Below are positions 8,099-16,409 of a DNA stretch of 64,000 nucleotides, piece after piece. Origin of the DNA: Litorilinea aerophila (lineage in GTDB: Bacteria > Chloroflexota > Anaerolineae > Caldilineales > Caldilineaceae); assembly GCF_006569185.2 (NCBI RefSeq), contig NZ_VIGC02000027.1:21229-85228 (forward strand). Reading direction: 5' to 3'. Position 1 is the stretch's first letter, and every line of letters begins with the position of its first letter. The notes beneath the pieces are model-generated. The model worked only from the letters and a program-made list of their open reading frames with translations. It searched no databases and had not been told where the DNA came from. Position numbers and translations under genes: made by a program.

Positions 8099-9031
8099 AT
8101 GGATGTCGTATACGCTCTGGTTGCCATATTGGCCAGCATGAGTTTGTTTGCCCTTTTCATGGGGCTGCGCAGCTGGCAGGCCAGCCGGACCGTTCCCTCG
8201 GTGGCGGACTTCCTGGCAAACAGCATGCAGGCCGGCGGGACGCCGCCGGCTCTGCGCGACCTGGAGATGACCCGCCCGTGGAGCGAGCGGGTTCTGCGGC
8301 CCCTCCTGCGGCGGCTCTATCGGCTGGGACGCTATCTTACGCCCTCCCGCAACATCGAGGAACTGCAGCGCAATCTGATCCGGGCCGGCCTGCCTGGCGG
8401 GTTGACTGTGACCGACTTCCTGGGCCTTCGCTTTTTGGCCGGGGCCATCCTGGGAGGGCTCACCTTCTTCACCCAGGCCCACCAGCGGCCCCTGGCGATG
8501 GTGGTGCTGATGACCCTGGTGGCCTTTCTGGTGGGGCTCTATCTGCCCAACTTCTGGCTGCAGAGCAAGGTCCGCCGCCGGCAGAAGGCCATTGCCCGGG
8601 CTCTGCCCGATGCCCTGGACATGATGTCCATCTGCGTCGAGGCGGGTCTGGGCTTTGAAGCCGCCATCCAGAAGGTGGCTTCCCAGTGGGACAATGAGCT
8701 GGCCGAGGAGCTGCGGCGGGTGATCAGTGAGATTCGGGTGGGCATCGGCCGCAGCGACGCCCTCCATCACCTGGCCGAACGCACCGGGGTGCCGGAGGTG
8801 GCCAGCTTCGTGGCCGTGCTGGTCCAGGCGGACCGGCTGGGGATTGCCATTCGGGATGTGCTGAATACCCAGGCTGCCCAGATGCGCATCCGGCGCCGTC
8901 TGTTGGCGGAGGAGGAGGCCCGCAAGGCGCCCCTCAAAATGATGTTCCCTTTGGTGTTTTTCATCATGCCGGCGCTCTTTGCCGTGGTGTTGGGGCCGGC
9001 CATCCCGCGGCTGATGAATGGCCTGCGTTGA
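8099..9031 (+). CDS. tadC: Type II secretion F-family protein, TadC-like
   Basis: 310 residues with the same architecture as its neighbour: N-terminal TM helix, cytoplasmic linker, paired TM helices near 105-150, the T2SSF core ALPDALDMMSICVEAGLGFEAAI (about 170-192), and a C-terminal hydrophobic pair. Second platform protein of the Tad machine. The ATG follows GAGGAGGAG. The order tadB-tadC is typical of Tad loci. Confidence 0.9.
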   Translation: MDVVYALVAILASMSLFALFMGLRSWQASRTVPSVADFLANSMQAGGTPPALRDLEMTRPWSERVLRPLLRRLYRLGRYLTPSRNIEELQRNLIRAGLPGGLTVTDFLGLRFLAGAILGGLTFFTQAHQRPLAMVVLMTLVAFLVGLYLPNFWLQSKVRRRQKAIARALPDALDMMSICVEAGLGFEAAIQKVASQWDNELAEELRRVISEIRVGIGRSDALHHLAERTGVPEVASFVAVLVQADRLGIAIRDVLNTQAAQMRIRRRLLAEEEARKAPLKMMFPLVFFIMPALFAVVLGPAIPRLMNGLR

Positions 9032-9086
9032 TGTCGATGGTGCATCCTGGGGTGCAACATCCTGGGCTTGAAATGGAGAAGCGTAC

Positions 9087-11324
9087 ATGAAATGGTCCTG
9101 GACAACGTTTTCCGGAACGCAGGCAGAAAGCCCGTCCGTTTCTGAAGTGGAAAAGGTGCCTCCGTCCAACGGCGCGCCCGCGGCTGGAAGCGACGAAAAG
9201 CCTCGCCAGCGCGGCGGGAAGCCTGCCTGGCTGGGAGGAACGAATGGGCATGGGGGGAGCAACGGCGCACGCCGGCCTGCCGAAGAGCGGCCTGCGGCGC
9301 AGGACCCCTTTGCCGTCGAGGCGCCGGGGGCCGCCCGCGAAGGCTGGTGGAAGGCCGGGGACTCGGCTAAACCGGGGTCGGATGTCAGCGCCGAGTGGCA
9401 GGAGCCTTCTTCCCGTGGCCACAGCCCGGTGCCGCCCACCTGGGTGGTTGCATCGCCGGAAGCGGAGGCAACCGATGAGACAGCGCCCGCTCCGCCGCTG
9501 CATCCGGACTTGCTGGTTAGCCTGGATCCCCGATTCATTCAGGCCCAGTTCCACATGCAACAGGGGGCCTGGGCCGAGGCCGAGGCCCGGCTGCGGGCCC
9601 TCCAGGCCGACTATCCCCGCTCCCAGGCGGTGATAGCCCTGCTGGACGAGCTGGCATTGCGGGCCGCGGTGGATCTCCAGTGGCGGGACCGGATCCGGGG
9701 ACGTCGGCTCGGCGTGAAGACGGAGCGGCTGCTGCGTCGGCTCCTGCCTTTCTGCCTGGTCCTCCTCTTCTTTTTGAGCGGCGGGCTCTTCTACCAGCAC
9801 TTCATCAGCCCGTATCGCCAGATCCAGGCCCAGGAGCGCGCCATCCAGCGGCTGAAGGAGGAGGGCATGCGGGCCCTGCAACAAGGGGCCTACGTCCAGG
9901 CCATGAATCTGTTTGACCGGGTGTTGGAGCAGTGGCCCCAGGATGCGACGGTGTTGAAGCTGCGGGAAGACGCCAAACGCCAGCTCACCCTGGCCACCTA
10001 CTACCAGTTGGCCCAGAAGGTATTGGCCGCGGGGAACTACGCCCGTGCCCTGGCCCTGTTCAACGCGATTGAACAAGAGATGCCCGGCTATCGGGACGTG
10101 GGAGAGAAGATCCAGGAGATTAACACCTATCTGGAGGCGGAGCATCTCTTCACCCAGGCGGACCAGGCATTTCGCCGTCAGGAGTGGCAGAGAGCGGCAG
10201 AGCTGTTCGAGGAGGTGCGGTCCCTGGAGGGCTCCTACAAGGCCGATGTAACCCGGGAGCGGATGGCGGCGGCCTACCTGCGTGCCGGCCAGGAGATCGT
10301 CTCCCGTCGGCCGGCGGGTCTGGCCGAGTTGGAACGGGCCCGAAGCTACCTGCAAAAGGTCCGCAATGCCCCGGCAGAGGAAGCCATCGCCCGGGACGAG
10401 CTGGATCTGCTGAACACCTATCTGGCCGGGGAGCGGGCCCTGCGGGATCAGGAGCTGCGCCGGGCCATCAGCGCGTTCCATGCGGTATACCAGGAGCGTC
10501 CCACCTACCTGGGCGGCTACCTGGTGGAGCAACTCTATCGGTCCTACGTGATTCTGGCCGAACAGGTGTTGGCCGACGGGGACGCGGCCTACGCCCGGGA
10601 GCTCTACGCCCTGGCTGCCAGCCTGCCGGTGGATGACGGCGGCGAAGCGGCCCGCCAGGCCGAGCAGCTGGCCACCCTGGTGGCCCGGTCCACACCTTCC
10701 ACCTCTTCGACCCCCTTTGCCAGCATCACGGCTTTGGACGGGAAAAATTTACAGGTCTACGTCGGCTGGATCGCCTTCCGCAGCAATCGGGATGGGGGGG
10801 CGGATGTCTACATCATGCGGGCCGATGGCAGCGAACAACAGCGGGCGCCCCTGGCCATCCAGGAGCAGTTCCTGGCCCAGATCCAGGCAGATCGACGTTC
10901 CAGCGACGGACGTAAGGAGGTGGTTGCCCAGCGTCCGGAGGGCCGGAACGACTCCAACATCTTCCTGCGCACCATCAACCCGCTGACCGGGGATGCCCGG
11001 GAGGTGATGGTGACCAACTTCCCCGGCGACGAGTTTGAGCCTGTCCTCTCACCGGCCGGCGACCGCATCGCCTTCGTCTCGAACCACACGGGCAACGATG
11101 AGATCTGGACCATCGGGCTGGACGGGCAGGATCCCCAACAGTTGACCCAGAACCGATGGGAGTGGGACAAACACCCCACCTGGTCTCCCGATGGCAGCCA
11201 GATTGCATTTTTCTCCAACCGCTCTGGCCGGCGTCAGATCTGGGTGATGAACGCCGACGGCACCGGCCAGCGTAACATCAGCAACAACGACTACGAAGAT
11301 TGGGATCCGGTTTGGATCAAATAG
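9087..11324 (+). CDS. Membrane-anchored TPR protein with C-terminal TolB/PD40 beta-propeller
   Basis: 745 residues. Residues 1-150 are low-complexity and probably disordered. A TPR-like pair spans 150-200, and a TM helix (LLPFCLVLLFFLSGGLFYQHF) lies at about 219-239. Residues 255-540 are helical TPR repeats. From about 554 to the end are WD40/PD40-type blades (IAFRSNRDGGADVYIMRADG; FSPxGD/SPDG repeats; IWTIGLDG; IWVMNADGTGQRNIS). The predicted topology puts the second TPR array and propeller outside. It sits between tadC and cpaF, the place where TPR protein TadD is found elsewhere, so it may replace TadD with an added propeller. Function is inferred from context only. Confidence 0.75.
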   Translation: MKWSWTTFSGTQAESPSVSEVEKVPPSNGAPAAGSDEKPRQRGGKPAWLGGTNGHGGSNGARRPAEERPAAQDPFAVEAPGAAREGWWKAGDSAKPGSDVSAEWQEPSSRGHSPVPPTWVVASPEAEATDETAPAPPLHPDLLVSLDPRFIQAQFHMQQGAWAEAEARLRALQADYPRSQAVIALLDELALRAAVDLQWRDRIRGRRLGVKTERLLRRLLPFCLVLLFFLSGGLFYQHFISPYRQIQAQERAIQRLKEEGMRALQQGAYVQAMNLFDRVLEQWPQDATVLKLREDAKRQLTLATYYQLAQKVLAAGNYARALALFNAIEQEMPGYRDVGEKIQEINTYLEAEHLFTQADQAFRRQEWQRAAELFEEVRSLEGSYKADVTRERMAAAYLRAGQEIVSRRPAGLAELERARSYLQKVRNAPAEEAIARDELDLLNTYLAGERALRDQELRRAISAFHAVYQERPTYLGGYLVEQLYRSYVILAEQVLADGDAAYARELYALAASLPVDDGGEAARQAEQLATLVARSTPSTSSTPFASITALDGKNLQVYVGWIAFRSNRDGGADVYIMRADGSEQQRAPLAIQEQFLAQIQADRRSSDGRKEVVAQRPEGRNDSNIFLRTINPLTGDAREVMVTNFPGDEFEPVLSPAGDRIAFVSNHTGNDEIWTIGLDGQDPQQLTQNRWEWDKHPTWSPDGSQIAFFSNRSGRRQIWVMNADGTGQRNISNNDYEDWDPVWIK

Positions 11325-11336
11325 GGGAGCAAATCC

Positions 11337-12836
11337 ATGGCACTCTTTCGTAATCGAGGCCAGCAGCCTCCTCCGGTCAATGGGACGGGCGTCAACGGCG
11401 CCGGCCACGTAGGGACGATGGCTCCCCATCCCTCGCGGCCCGAAGGAGCCCGGCCATCCGGCCCGGGCCATCCGGCGCAGGCCCCGGCCATGCCTCCTGG
11501 CGGCAAAGGGAGCCACCCTCGGGTGGTCAAGGTGACGGGCTATTCACCCCCGCCCGAGTTTGCCCGGGTGCGGGAGAAGGTTCAGCAGTTTCTGGTCAAT
11601 GAAATTAAGACCATGAACGATGCCCAGGAGCCGGCGGAGATCCGTCGCCTGATCGAGCCCGTCTTCAACCAGGCGTTGGCGGATGTCAACCTGGTGGTAA
11701 GCCGGGTGGAGCGGGAGCAGATGCTGGAGATGATCATGGCCGATATCCTCGGCTATGGTCCCATCCAGCCGCTGCTGGATCGGGACGATATCAGCGAGGT
11801 GATGGTCAACGGCCCCAAACAGGTCTACATCGAACAGGGGGGCAAGCTGGTGTTGACCGACGTCAAGTTCGTGGACGACGACCACGTCATGCGCATCATC
11901 GAGCGCATCGTGGCTCCCCTGGGGCGCCGCATCGACGAGGCCTCGCCCATGGTGGATGCCCGCCTGCCCGACGGTTCCCGGGTCAACGCCATCATTCCGC
12001 CCCTTTCTCTGGTGGGGCCTTGTCTCACCATTCGGAAGTTCAAAAAGGATCCCCTCAAGGTGGACGACCTGATTCGATTTGGGACTTTCACGCCCGAGTT
12101 TGCCCAGTTCGTGCGGGCGTGCGTCATGGCCCGGCTGAACATCGTCATCAGCGGCGGTACCGGATCTGGTAAAACTACGCTGCTCAATGTGCTCTCCAGC
12201 TTCATTCCAGAGGACGAGCGGATCGTTACCATCGAAGATGCCGCCGAGCTTCAGCTTCAACAGCCCCACGTGGTTCGGTTGGAAAAGCGGCCGCCTAACA
12301 TCGAAGGGAAAGGCGAGATTTCCATCCGCGACCTGGTGGTCAACAGCCTGCGTATGCGTCCGGACCGAATCGTGGTGGGCGAGGTCCGCGGCGGCGAGAC
12401 GTTGGACATGTTGCAGGCCATGAATACCGGGCACGACGGCTCCATGACCACCGTTCACTCCAACAGCGCCCGGGATACCCTGAACCGCATCGAGACCATG
12501 GTCTTGATGGCCGGCATGGAGCTACCCCTGCGGGCCATTCGGCAGCAGATTGCCTCGGCTGTGGATCTCATCATTCACCAGGAGCGCATGCGGGATGGCA
12601 GCCGCAAGGTGGTGCAGTGTAGTGAAATTGTGGGGATGGAGGGCGACATGATCGTGATGCAGGATATCTTCACCTTCGAGCAGACCGGCGTGGACGACAA
12701 CGGCAAGATCTTGGGTGAGCTGCGCCCCACCGGGCTGCGTCCCCGCATCAATGATCGCATCCAGGATGCGGGCATCCACCTGCCGCCCAGCATCTTCGGC
12801 ATGCGCAGCGCCAACCAATGGTACCAGCCGTCGTGA
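11337..12836 (+). CDS. cpaF: CpaF/TadA pilus assembly ATPase
   Basis: 499-residue secretion ATPase of the type II/IV superfamily that powers Tad pilus assembly. After a Pro/Gly-rich N-terminal tail of about 70 residues come the CpaF N-terminal domain, [23 protein letters not shown], Walker [15 protein letters not shown] (about 270-283), the Asp box [13 protein letters not shown], Walker [15 protein letters not shown] and a His box near [14 protein letters not shown]. All motifs for an active hexameric ATPase are intact. It is the last pilus gene in the cluster, unlike the usual order in which cpaF precedes tadB/tadC. Confidence 0.95.
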   Translation: MALFRNRGQQPPPVNGTGVNGAGHVGTMAPHPSRPEGARPSGPGHPAQAPAMPPGGKGSHPRVVKVTGYSPPPEFARVREKVQQFLVNEIKTMNDAQEPAEIRRLIEPVFNQALADVNLVVSRVEREQMLEMIMADILGYGPIQPLLDRDDISEVMVNGPKQVYIEQGGKLVLTDVKFVDDDHVMRIIERIVAPLGRRIDEASPMVDARLPDGSRVNAIIPPLSLVGPCLTIRKFKKDPLKVDDLIRFGTFTPEFAQFVRACVMARLNIVISGGTGSGKTTLLNVLSSFIPEDERIVTIEDAAELQLQQPHVVRLEKRPPNIEGKGEISIRDLVVNSLRMRPDRIVVGEVRGGETLDMLQAMNTGHDGSMTTVHSNSARDTLNRIETMVLMAGMELPLRAIRQQIASAVDLIIHQERMRDGSRKVVQCSEIVGMEGDMIVMQDIFTFEQTGVDDNGKILGELRPTGLRPRINDRIQDAGIHLPPSIFGMRSANQWYQPS

Positions 12837-12895
12837 GGGGCGCGTCGTTTGGGATGTTGGAATCAGGTATTTTTACCACGGAGTCTGAAGAATCC

Positions 12896-13351
12896 ATGCG
12901 AGCTGGGAGTAAGAACGTGCGGATACGGCGGCAGTCTGACCGGGAAGTGATTGCGGATCAGGGGCGTGTGGCCGACACCTTCTGGCGTCGCTTCAAGGGA
13001 TTGATGGGCGTTCGCCAATTTCCGACCGGCCACGGCCTGTTGATCGTCCCTGCCAAAGGCATCCACACCCATTTCATGTCTATACCCATCGACGTGCTCT
13101 ACCTGGACCGGGAGGGCACCATCGTGGACATGGATGTGGAGATGCGGCCCTGGCGCATTGGCCGGGTACGGCGGCAGGCCCATCAGGTGTTGGAACTGCC
13201 CGCGGGCACCATCGCCTCCCGGGGACTGCAGGTTGGGGAACGGCTGGAGATTGACTGCCTCCCTACCGAAACGCGTCCATCTGCGCGGGGCGTTGAATGT
13301 TGCGGGCCGGGGCCGGCGGCAGGTGGGAAGGCGGCCGGTAGCCGCGGATGA
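12896..13351 (+). CDS. DUF192 family protein
   Basis: 151-residue protein covering a complete DUF192 domain, including RFKGLMGVRQFPTGHGLLI, then HTHFMSIPIDVLYLDREG and VLELPAGTIASRGLQVGERL. DUF192 proteins are small beta-barrels of unknown function, often secreted; no clear signal peptide is seen from this start. Alternative starts at 12854 and 12818 would overlap or abut cpaF. The C-terminal ~29 residues, beyond the domain, are low-complexity and overlap the 3' end of cofE on the other strand by 89 bases. Confidence 0.75.
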   Translation: MRAGSKNVRIRRQSDREVIADQGRVADTFWRRFKGLMGVRQFPTGHGLLIVPAKGIHTHFMSIPIDVLYLDREGTIVDMDVEMRPWRIGRVRRQAHQVLELPAGTIASRGLQVGERLEIDCLPTETRPSARGVECCGPGPAAGGKAAGSRG

Positions 13352-14030
13352 TCACCACCGGGCGCCCTTCGCTGCTCTGGCCCATGAGCAGGCTGGCCGC
13401 CGCGGCCAGCTCGTCGGCAATGCACTCCTCGCTGCTGACCAGCTCATAGCCGAACAGGTCATGCAGGCCCCGCTGGTTCCACAAGGGCGGCAGGCCGGCA
13501 CAGCCGATGCAGACCCCCACCGTGCCCAGCCGCCAGGGCCGGCCATGGCTGTCGTTGATGAGGACGGCCGGGGCCACGCCGGTCAGTTCGGCCAGCCGCT
13601 GCCGAATGCGGGCGGCGCTCCCATCCGGGTCCTCCGGCAGCAGCGCCACCACTTCTCCGTCCCCGCCGGCCACGTTGCTGCGGTCCACCCCCGCGTTGGC
13701 GCAGATCCAGCCGGCCTTTTGCTCCACCACCAGCAGGCCGCGACGGCTGCGGATCACATCCCGGCTGTCGTCCAGGATCACCTGGACCACCCGAGGATCC
13801 TTGTCCACCACGGCGGCCAGGGCTCGGGCTTCGTCCGTCACCTGGACTTCTGACAGCCGGACCAGCCGGCCCTCTGCTTTGCTGACCACCTTTTGGGCAA
13901 TGACCAGGATGTCTCCCGGCTGCAGTCGCTCCCCGGCCGCGTGGAGGCGATCCACGATCACGGCGGCCAGATCGTCGCCCGGTTGGATGAGGGGCATCTG
14001 GGGAATCGCGAAGAGGGTTGTGGTTTCCAT
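13263..14030 (-). CDS. cofE: Coenzyme F420-0:L-glutamate ligase
   Basis: 255 residues. CofE adds gamma-linked glutamates to F420-0 using GTP. The N-terminal signature is visible (MPLIQPGDDLAAVIVD, then GDILVIAQKVVSKAEGRLV), followed by DPRVVQVILDDSRDVIR, GWICANAGVDRSNVAGGD and the downstream INDSHGRPWRLGTVGVCIGCAG. Length and motifs match the stand-alone CofE family (about 245-260 residues). The start at 14030 (METTTLF) is favoured over an upstream frame to 14078. No other F420 biosynthesis gene is in the window. It follows the YqeB-like gene by 44 bases on the same strand. Confidence 0.9.
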   Translation of the reverse strand: METTTLFAIPQMPLIQPGDDLAAVIVDRLHAAGERLQPGDILVIAQKVVSKAEGRLVRLSEVQVTDEARALAAVVDKDPRVVQVILDDSRDVIRSRRGLLVVEQKAGWICANAGVDRSNVAGGDGEVVALLPEDPDGSAARIRQRLAELTGVAPAVLINDSHGRPWRLGTVGVCIGCAGLPPLWNQRGLHDLFGYELVSSEECIADELAAAASLLMGQSSEGRPVVIIRGYRPPSHLPPAPARNIQRPAQMDAFR

Positions 14031-14074
14031 GGATGATCTGTGCGCTTTCCAGGTTTCTTGGGCAAGTGGTGAGG

Positions 14075-14905
14075 TCACAGGGCGGTCGCTCCCCGGCCCG
14101 CCGACAGGATGGCTTCCAGGACGCCGCCGGCAATGGCCAGGGATTTGTCGGAGACGCTGTAGCAGTACTCGGCTTTCGCTCGAGGGTCCAGGTCCCCGAT
14201 TTTCATGCCGGGCGTCACCGGCACGGTGGGGTGGATGATGCCCCGCAGCACACCGGTGAAAGGAGCGTGGATGGCTGCGGTACGCCCGGCGTCATCCCAG
14301 ACGGTGGCGATCCATTCCCCCTGACGGATCGACTCCCCGATGCGTCGCTGCTCCTTCACAAAGCCGGCCATGGGCGCGCGTAGCACCCGGGTGGCACGCA
14401 CACCCACCCCAGGCAGCGCCCCTGGTTCGCCGGTGTCCGGCTCGGCGCTCCCCTGCCAGAACACCCGGCCCAGATGGTGGCCCCGGTTGGTCTCCACCAC
14501 CGCGTGGCAGTCCACACCGGCGGTGAAGCCCGGTCCCAAGGCGATGACCAGGGGCGCCTGCTCCCGGCGGGTGCCGAGATTGCGCTTGGCCATGATGCCA
14601 TCCACCAGCACCCGGGGCTGCAGATGGCGCACGGCTTCGCCGGCCGGATCGACCAGCACAGGGATGATGCCCTGGGCCAGGCAGGAGGCTACCTCCGCCA
14701 GGGCGACCCGGCGGGCCCGGATGCCATCCACCACCGTTTCGCCGTCGAAGACGGCCTGGGCAAAGGCCACGGTCCGCCGCACCACCAGGGGAAGTTCCAG
14801 CTCGGTCATGACCACGGGGAAGCCGCAGCGGCGGAGCCGCCAGGCCACGCCGCTGGCCAGGTCACCGGCCCCCCGAATTAACACCAATGTCTTCTCCATC
14901 TTCAT
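14075..14905 (-). CDS. yqeB: YqeB/EF2563-family selenium-dependent molybdenum hydroxylase accessory protein
   Basis: 276 residues. It begins with a nucleotide-binding-like motif LVLIRGAGDLASGVAWRL, typical of the EF2563/YqeB family encoded near selenium-dependent molybdenum hydroxylases. Later motifs include VDGIMAKRN, VIALGPGFTAGVDCHAVVET and a C-terminal biotinyl/lipoyl-like region (RAPMAGFVKEQRRIGESI). The exact biochemical role is unknown; the family is associated with maturation of purine or xanthine dehydrogenase-type enzymes. No hydroxylase subunit is encoded in the window. Linkage to cofE suggests shared expression, not necessarily a shared pathway. Confidence 0.82.
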   Translation of the reverse strand: MKMEKTLVLIRGAGDLASGVAWRLRRCGFPVVMTELELPLVVRRTVAFAQAVFDGETVVDGIRARRVALAEVASCLAQGIIPVLVDPAGEAVRHLQPRVLVDGIMAKRNLGTRREQAPLVIALGPGFTAGVDCHAVVETNRGHHLGRVFWQGSAEPDTGEPGALPGVGVRATRVLRAPMAGFVKEQRRIGESIRQGEWIATVWDDAGRTAAIHAPFTGVLRGIIHPTVPVTPGMKIGDLDPRAKAEYCYSVSDKSLAIAGGVLEAILSAGRGATAL

Positions 14906-15030
14906 GTTTCCTCGCGTTCCATCATAGTACAGGCGGGCCAGAAAGACGAAACGTCCATGGGTGCACGCGCGGTTTGCCCCGGACGGCGTGGCATGGGTGT
15001 GTTCCTTCAGCTGGCCAGCGAGGAGCGCCC

Positions 15031-16392
15031 TCAGCGGGTGGCGGGCACGAAGCGGTAGCCCCGCCCCCGCTCATTTTCGATCACGCCGACCGGCGGCGAG
15101 GCATCCTGGAGCTGCAGGCGCAGGCGACGGATGGCCTCCTGCACCCGGCGGGGCGAGGCATCGGGCCGTTTCCAGATGTCGGCCAGCAGTTGCTCGGGCG
15201 GGATGATCTGATGAGGGCGGGCTTCAAAGTAGCGCAGGAGGGCCGCCTCGATCTTGGTGAGGCGGTCGTAGATGGGCGCAGTCTCCACCTGGGGCGCTGA
15301 AGAGATGGCTGGGGCAGGGTGTTCAGCCAGCCGGGCGGACAGGAATTCGGCAAACAGGGGAGAAAAGAGGCGATAGCCGGCGTTGGTGTAGGCCACGATG
15401 GCCTGGTTGATGAGCCAGTTGAGCGCGGGGAACTGCTCCGCGCGGACTTCGTGGAGCTGGAGGGGTTCCTTGAGCAGCCACTTCAACAGCGCCTGGATGG
15501 CCTGCCCCTCCAGCCGTCGGGGCGGCTTCCGGATCTTGTTCCAGCAGGTTTCGAAGAGGAGCCGCCCGTGCTCGGCCAGCCGCAGCCGCAGCAGGGGCAG
15601 ATGCTCCCGACCCACCACTTGGCCCGGCGGCAGCATTTGCTCCACTTCGGTGAAGATGTCCCCGATACGGCCCAGCAGAAAAGGGTGGGTTCCGGTCAAC
15701 TCCAGCAGCTCCGGGACCATGGACTCGATGCCGGGAAAGTGTTCGGCGTAGGCCGCGAGCCACTTCTGGGCCGCCTCCGGTTCCACCAGGCTGAGGAAGA
15801 GCTGGGTCATGACGTTGAACAGCGGCGACGCGGCCAGATCCCGGTCCAGATCGTGGAGGGGCTGTTCCGTGGCCACCACCAGGGCGATTTCCAGCGTCAG
15901 GGGCCGTAGCTCGTCGATGGTCTCCATGGAGAGGATCTGGTTTTCGAAGACTGCATCGAAGTTGTCCAGCAGAAGTACCAGGCGATAGCCCAGGCGGTTG
16001 AGCTGCTGGCAGATCTGCCAGAGCTGGCGGCTGGGGTTGGCTTCCTCTTGCACCGGATCCCAGTCAATGCGGATGCGATCCACCTCCGCCAGACGCTGGG
16101 CCAGTTGCCGGTACATGTAGCCCAGCAGATCTTCCTGAAGCTCCGGCCAGTCGCAGTCAAACCGGGCCACCAGCACCCGGCTGCTGTCCTGATAGGCCAG
16201 GGGACGCCAGTCGGCCAGCTCTCGCTGGAGCAGGGGGCCCATCTCGGAGGCCAGGTAGTTGAGCAGGCGACTCTTGCCGATCAGCTTGGAGCCCACCAGG
16301 GAAAAGCTGGCCGGCTGGGGCGCCAGGACACCCTGGACAATTTCGTAGAGGATGCGCTCGCGGCCAAAGAATTGACTCTTGACAGATTCCAT
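15031..16392 (-). CDS. STAND/AAA ATPase with C-terminal OmpR-type winged helix
   Basis: 453 residues starting at MESVKSQFFGRER. The N-terminal half is a STAND/AAA-type NTPase: FFGRER box (8-13), Walker A VGSKLIGKSRLL (33-44), Walker B-like LVLLLDNFDAVFE, and a helical region. The last ~80 residues (about 372-453) form a transcriptional-regulator winged helix with IEAALLRYFEARPHQIIPPEQLLADIW, RRVQEAIRRLRLQL and ENERGRGYRFVP. No receiver domain is present, so the ATPase module probably replaces phosphorylation as the input. It follows the RelA/SpoT-STAND fusion gene by 17 bases and shares its FFGRxRE box and fold, so the two are probably co-expressed partners. Confidence 0.75.
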   Translation of the reverse strand: MESVKSQFFGRERILYEIVQGVLAPQPASFSLVGSKLIGKSRLLNYLASEMGPLLQRELADWRPLAYQDSSRVLVARFDCDWPELQEDLLGYMYRQLAQRLAEVDRIRIDWDPVQEEANPSRQLWQICQQLNRLGYRLVLLLDNFDAVFENQILSMETIDELRPLTLEIALVVATEQPLHDLDRDLAASPLFNVMTQLFLSLVEPEAAQKWLAAYAEHFPGIESMVPELLELTGTHPFLLGRIGDIFTEVEQMLPPGQVVGREHLPLLRLRLAEHGRLLFETCWNKIRKPPRRLEGQAIQALLKWLLKEPLQLHEVRAEQFPALNWLINQAIVAYTNAGYRLFSPLFAEFLSARLAEHPAPAISSAPQVETAPIYDRLTKIEAALLRYFEARPHQIIPPEQLLADIWKRPDASPRRVQEAIRRLRLQLQDASPPVGVIENERGRGYRFVPATR

Positions 16393-16409
16393 GGATTGCC
16401 TCCGGTGGT

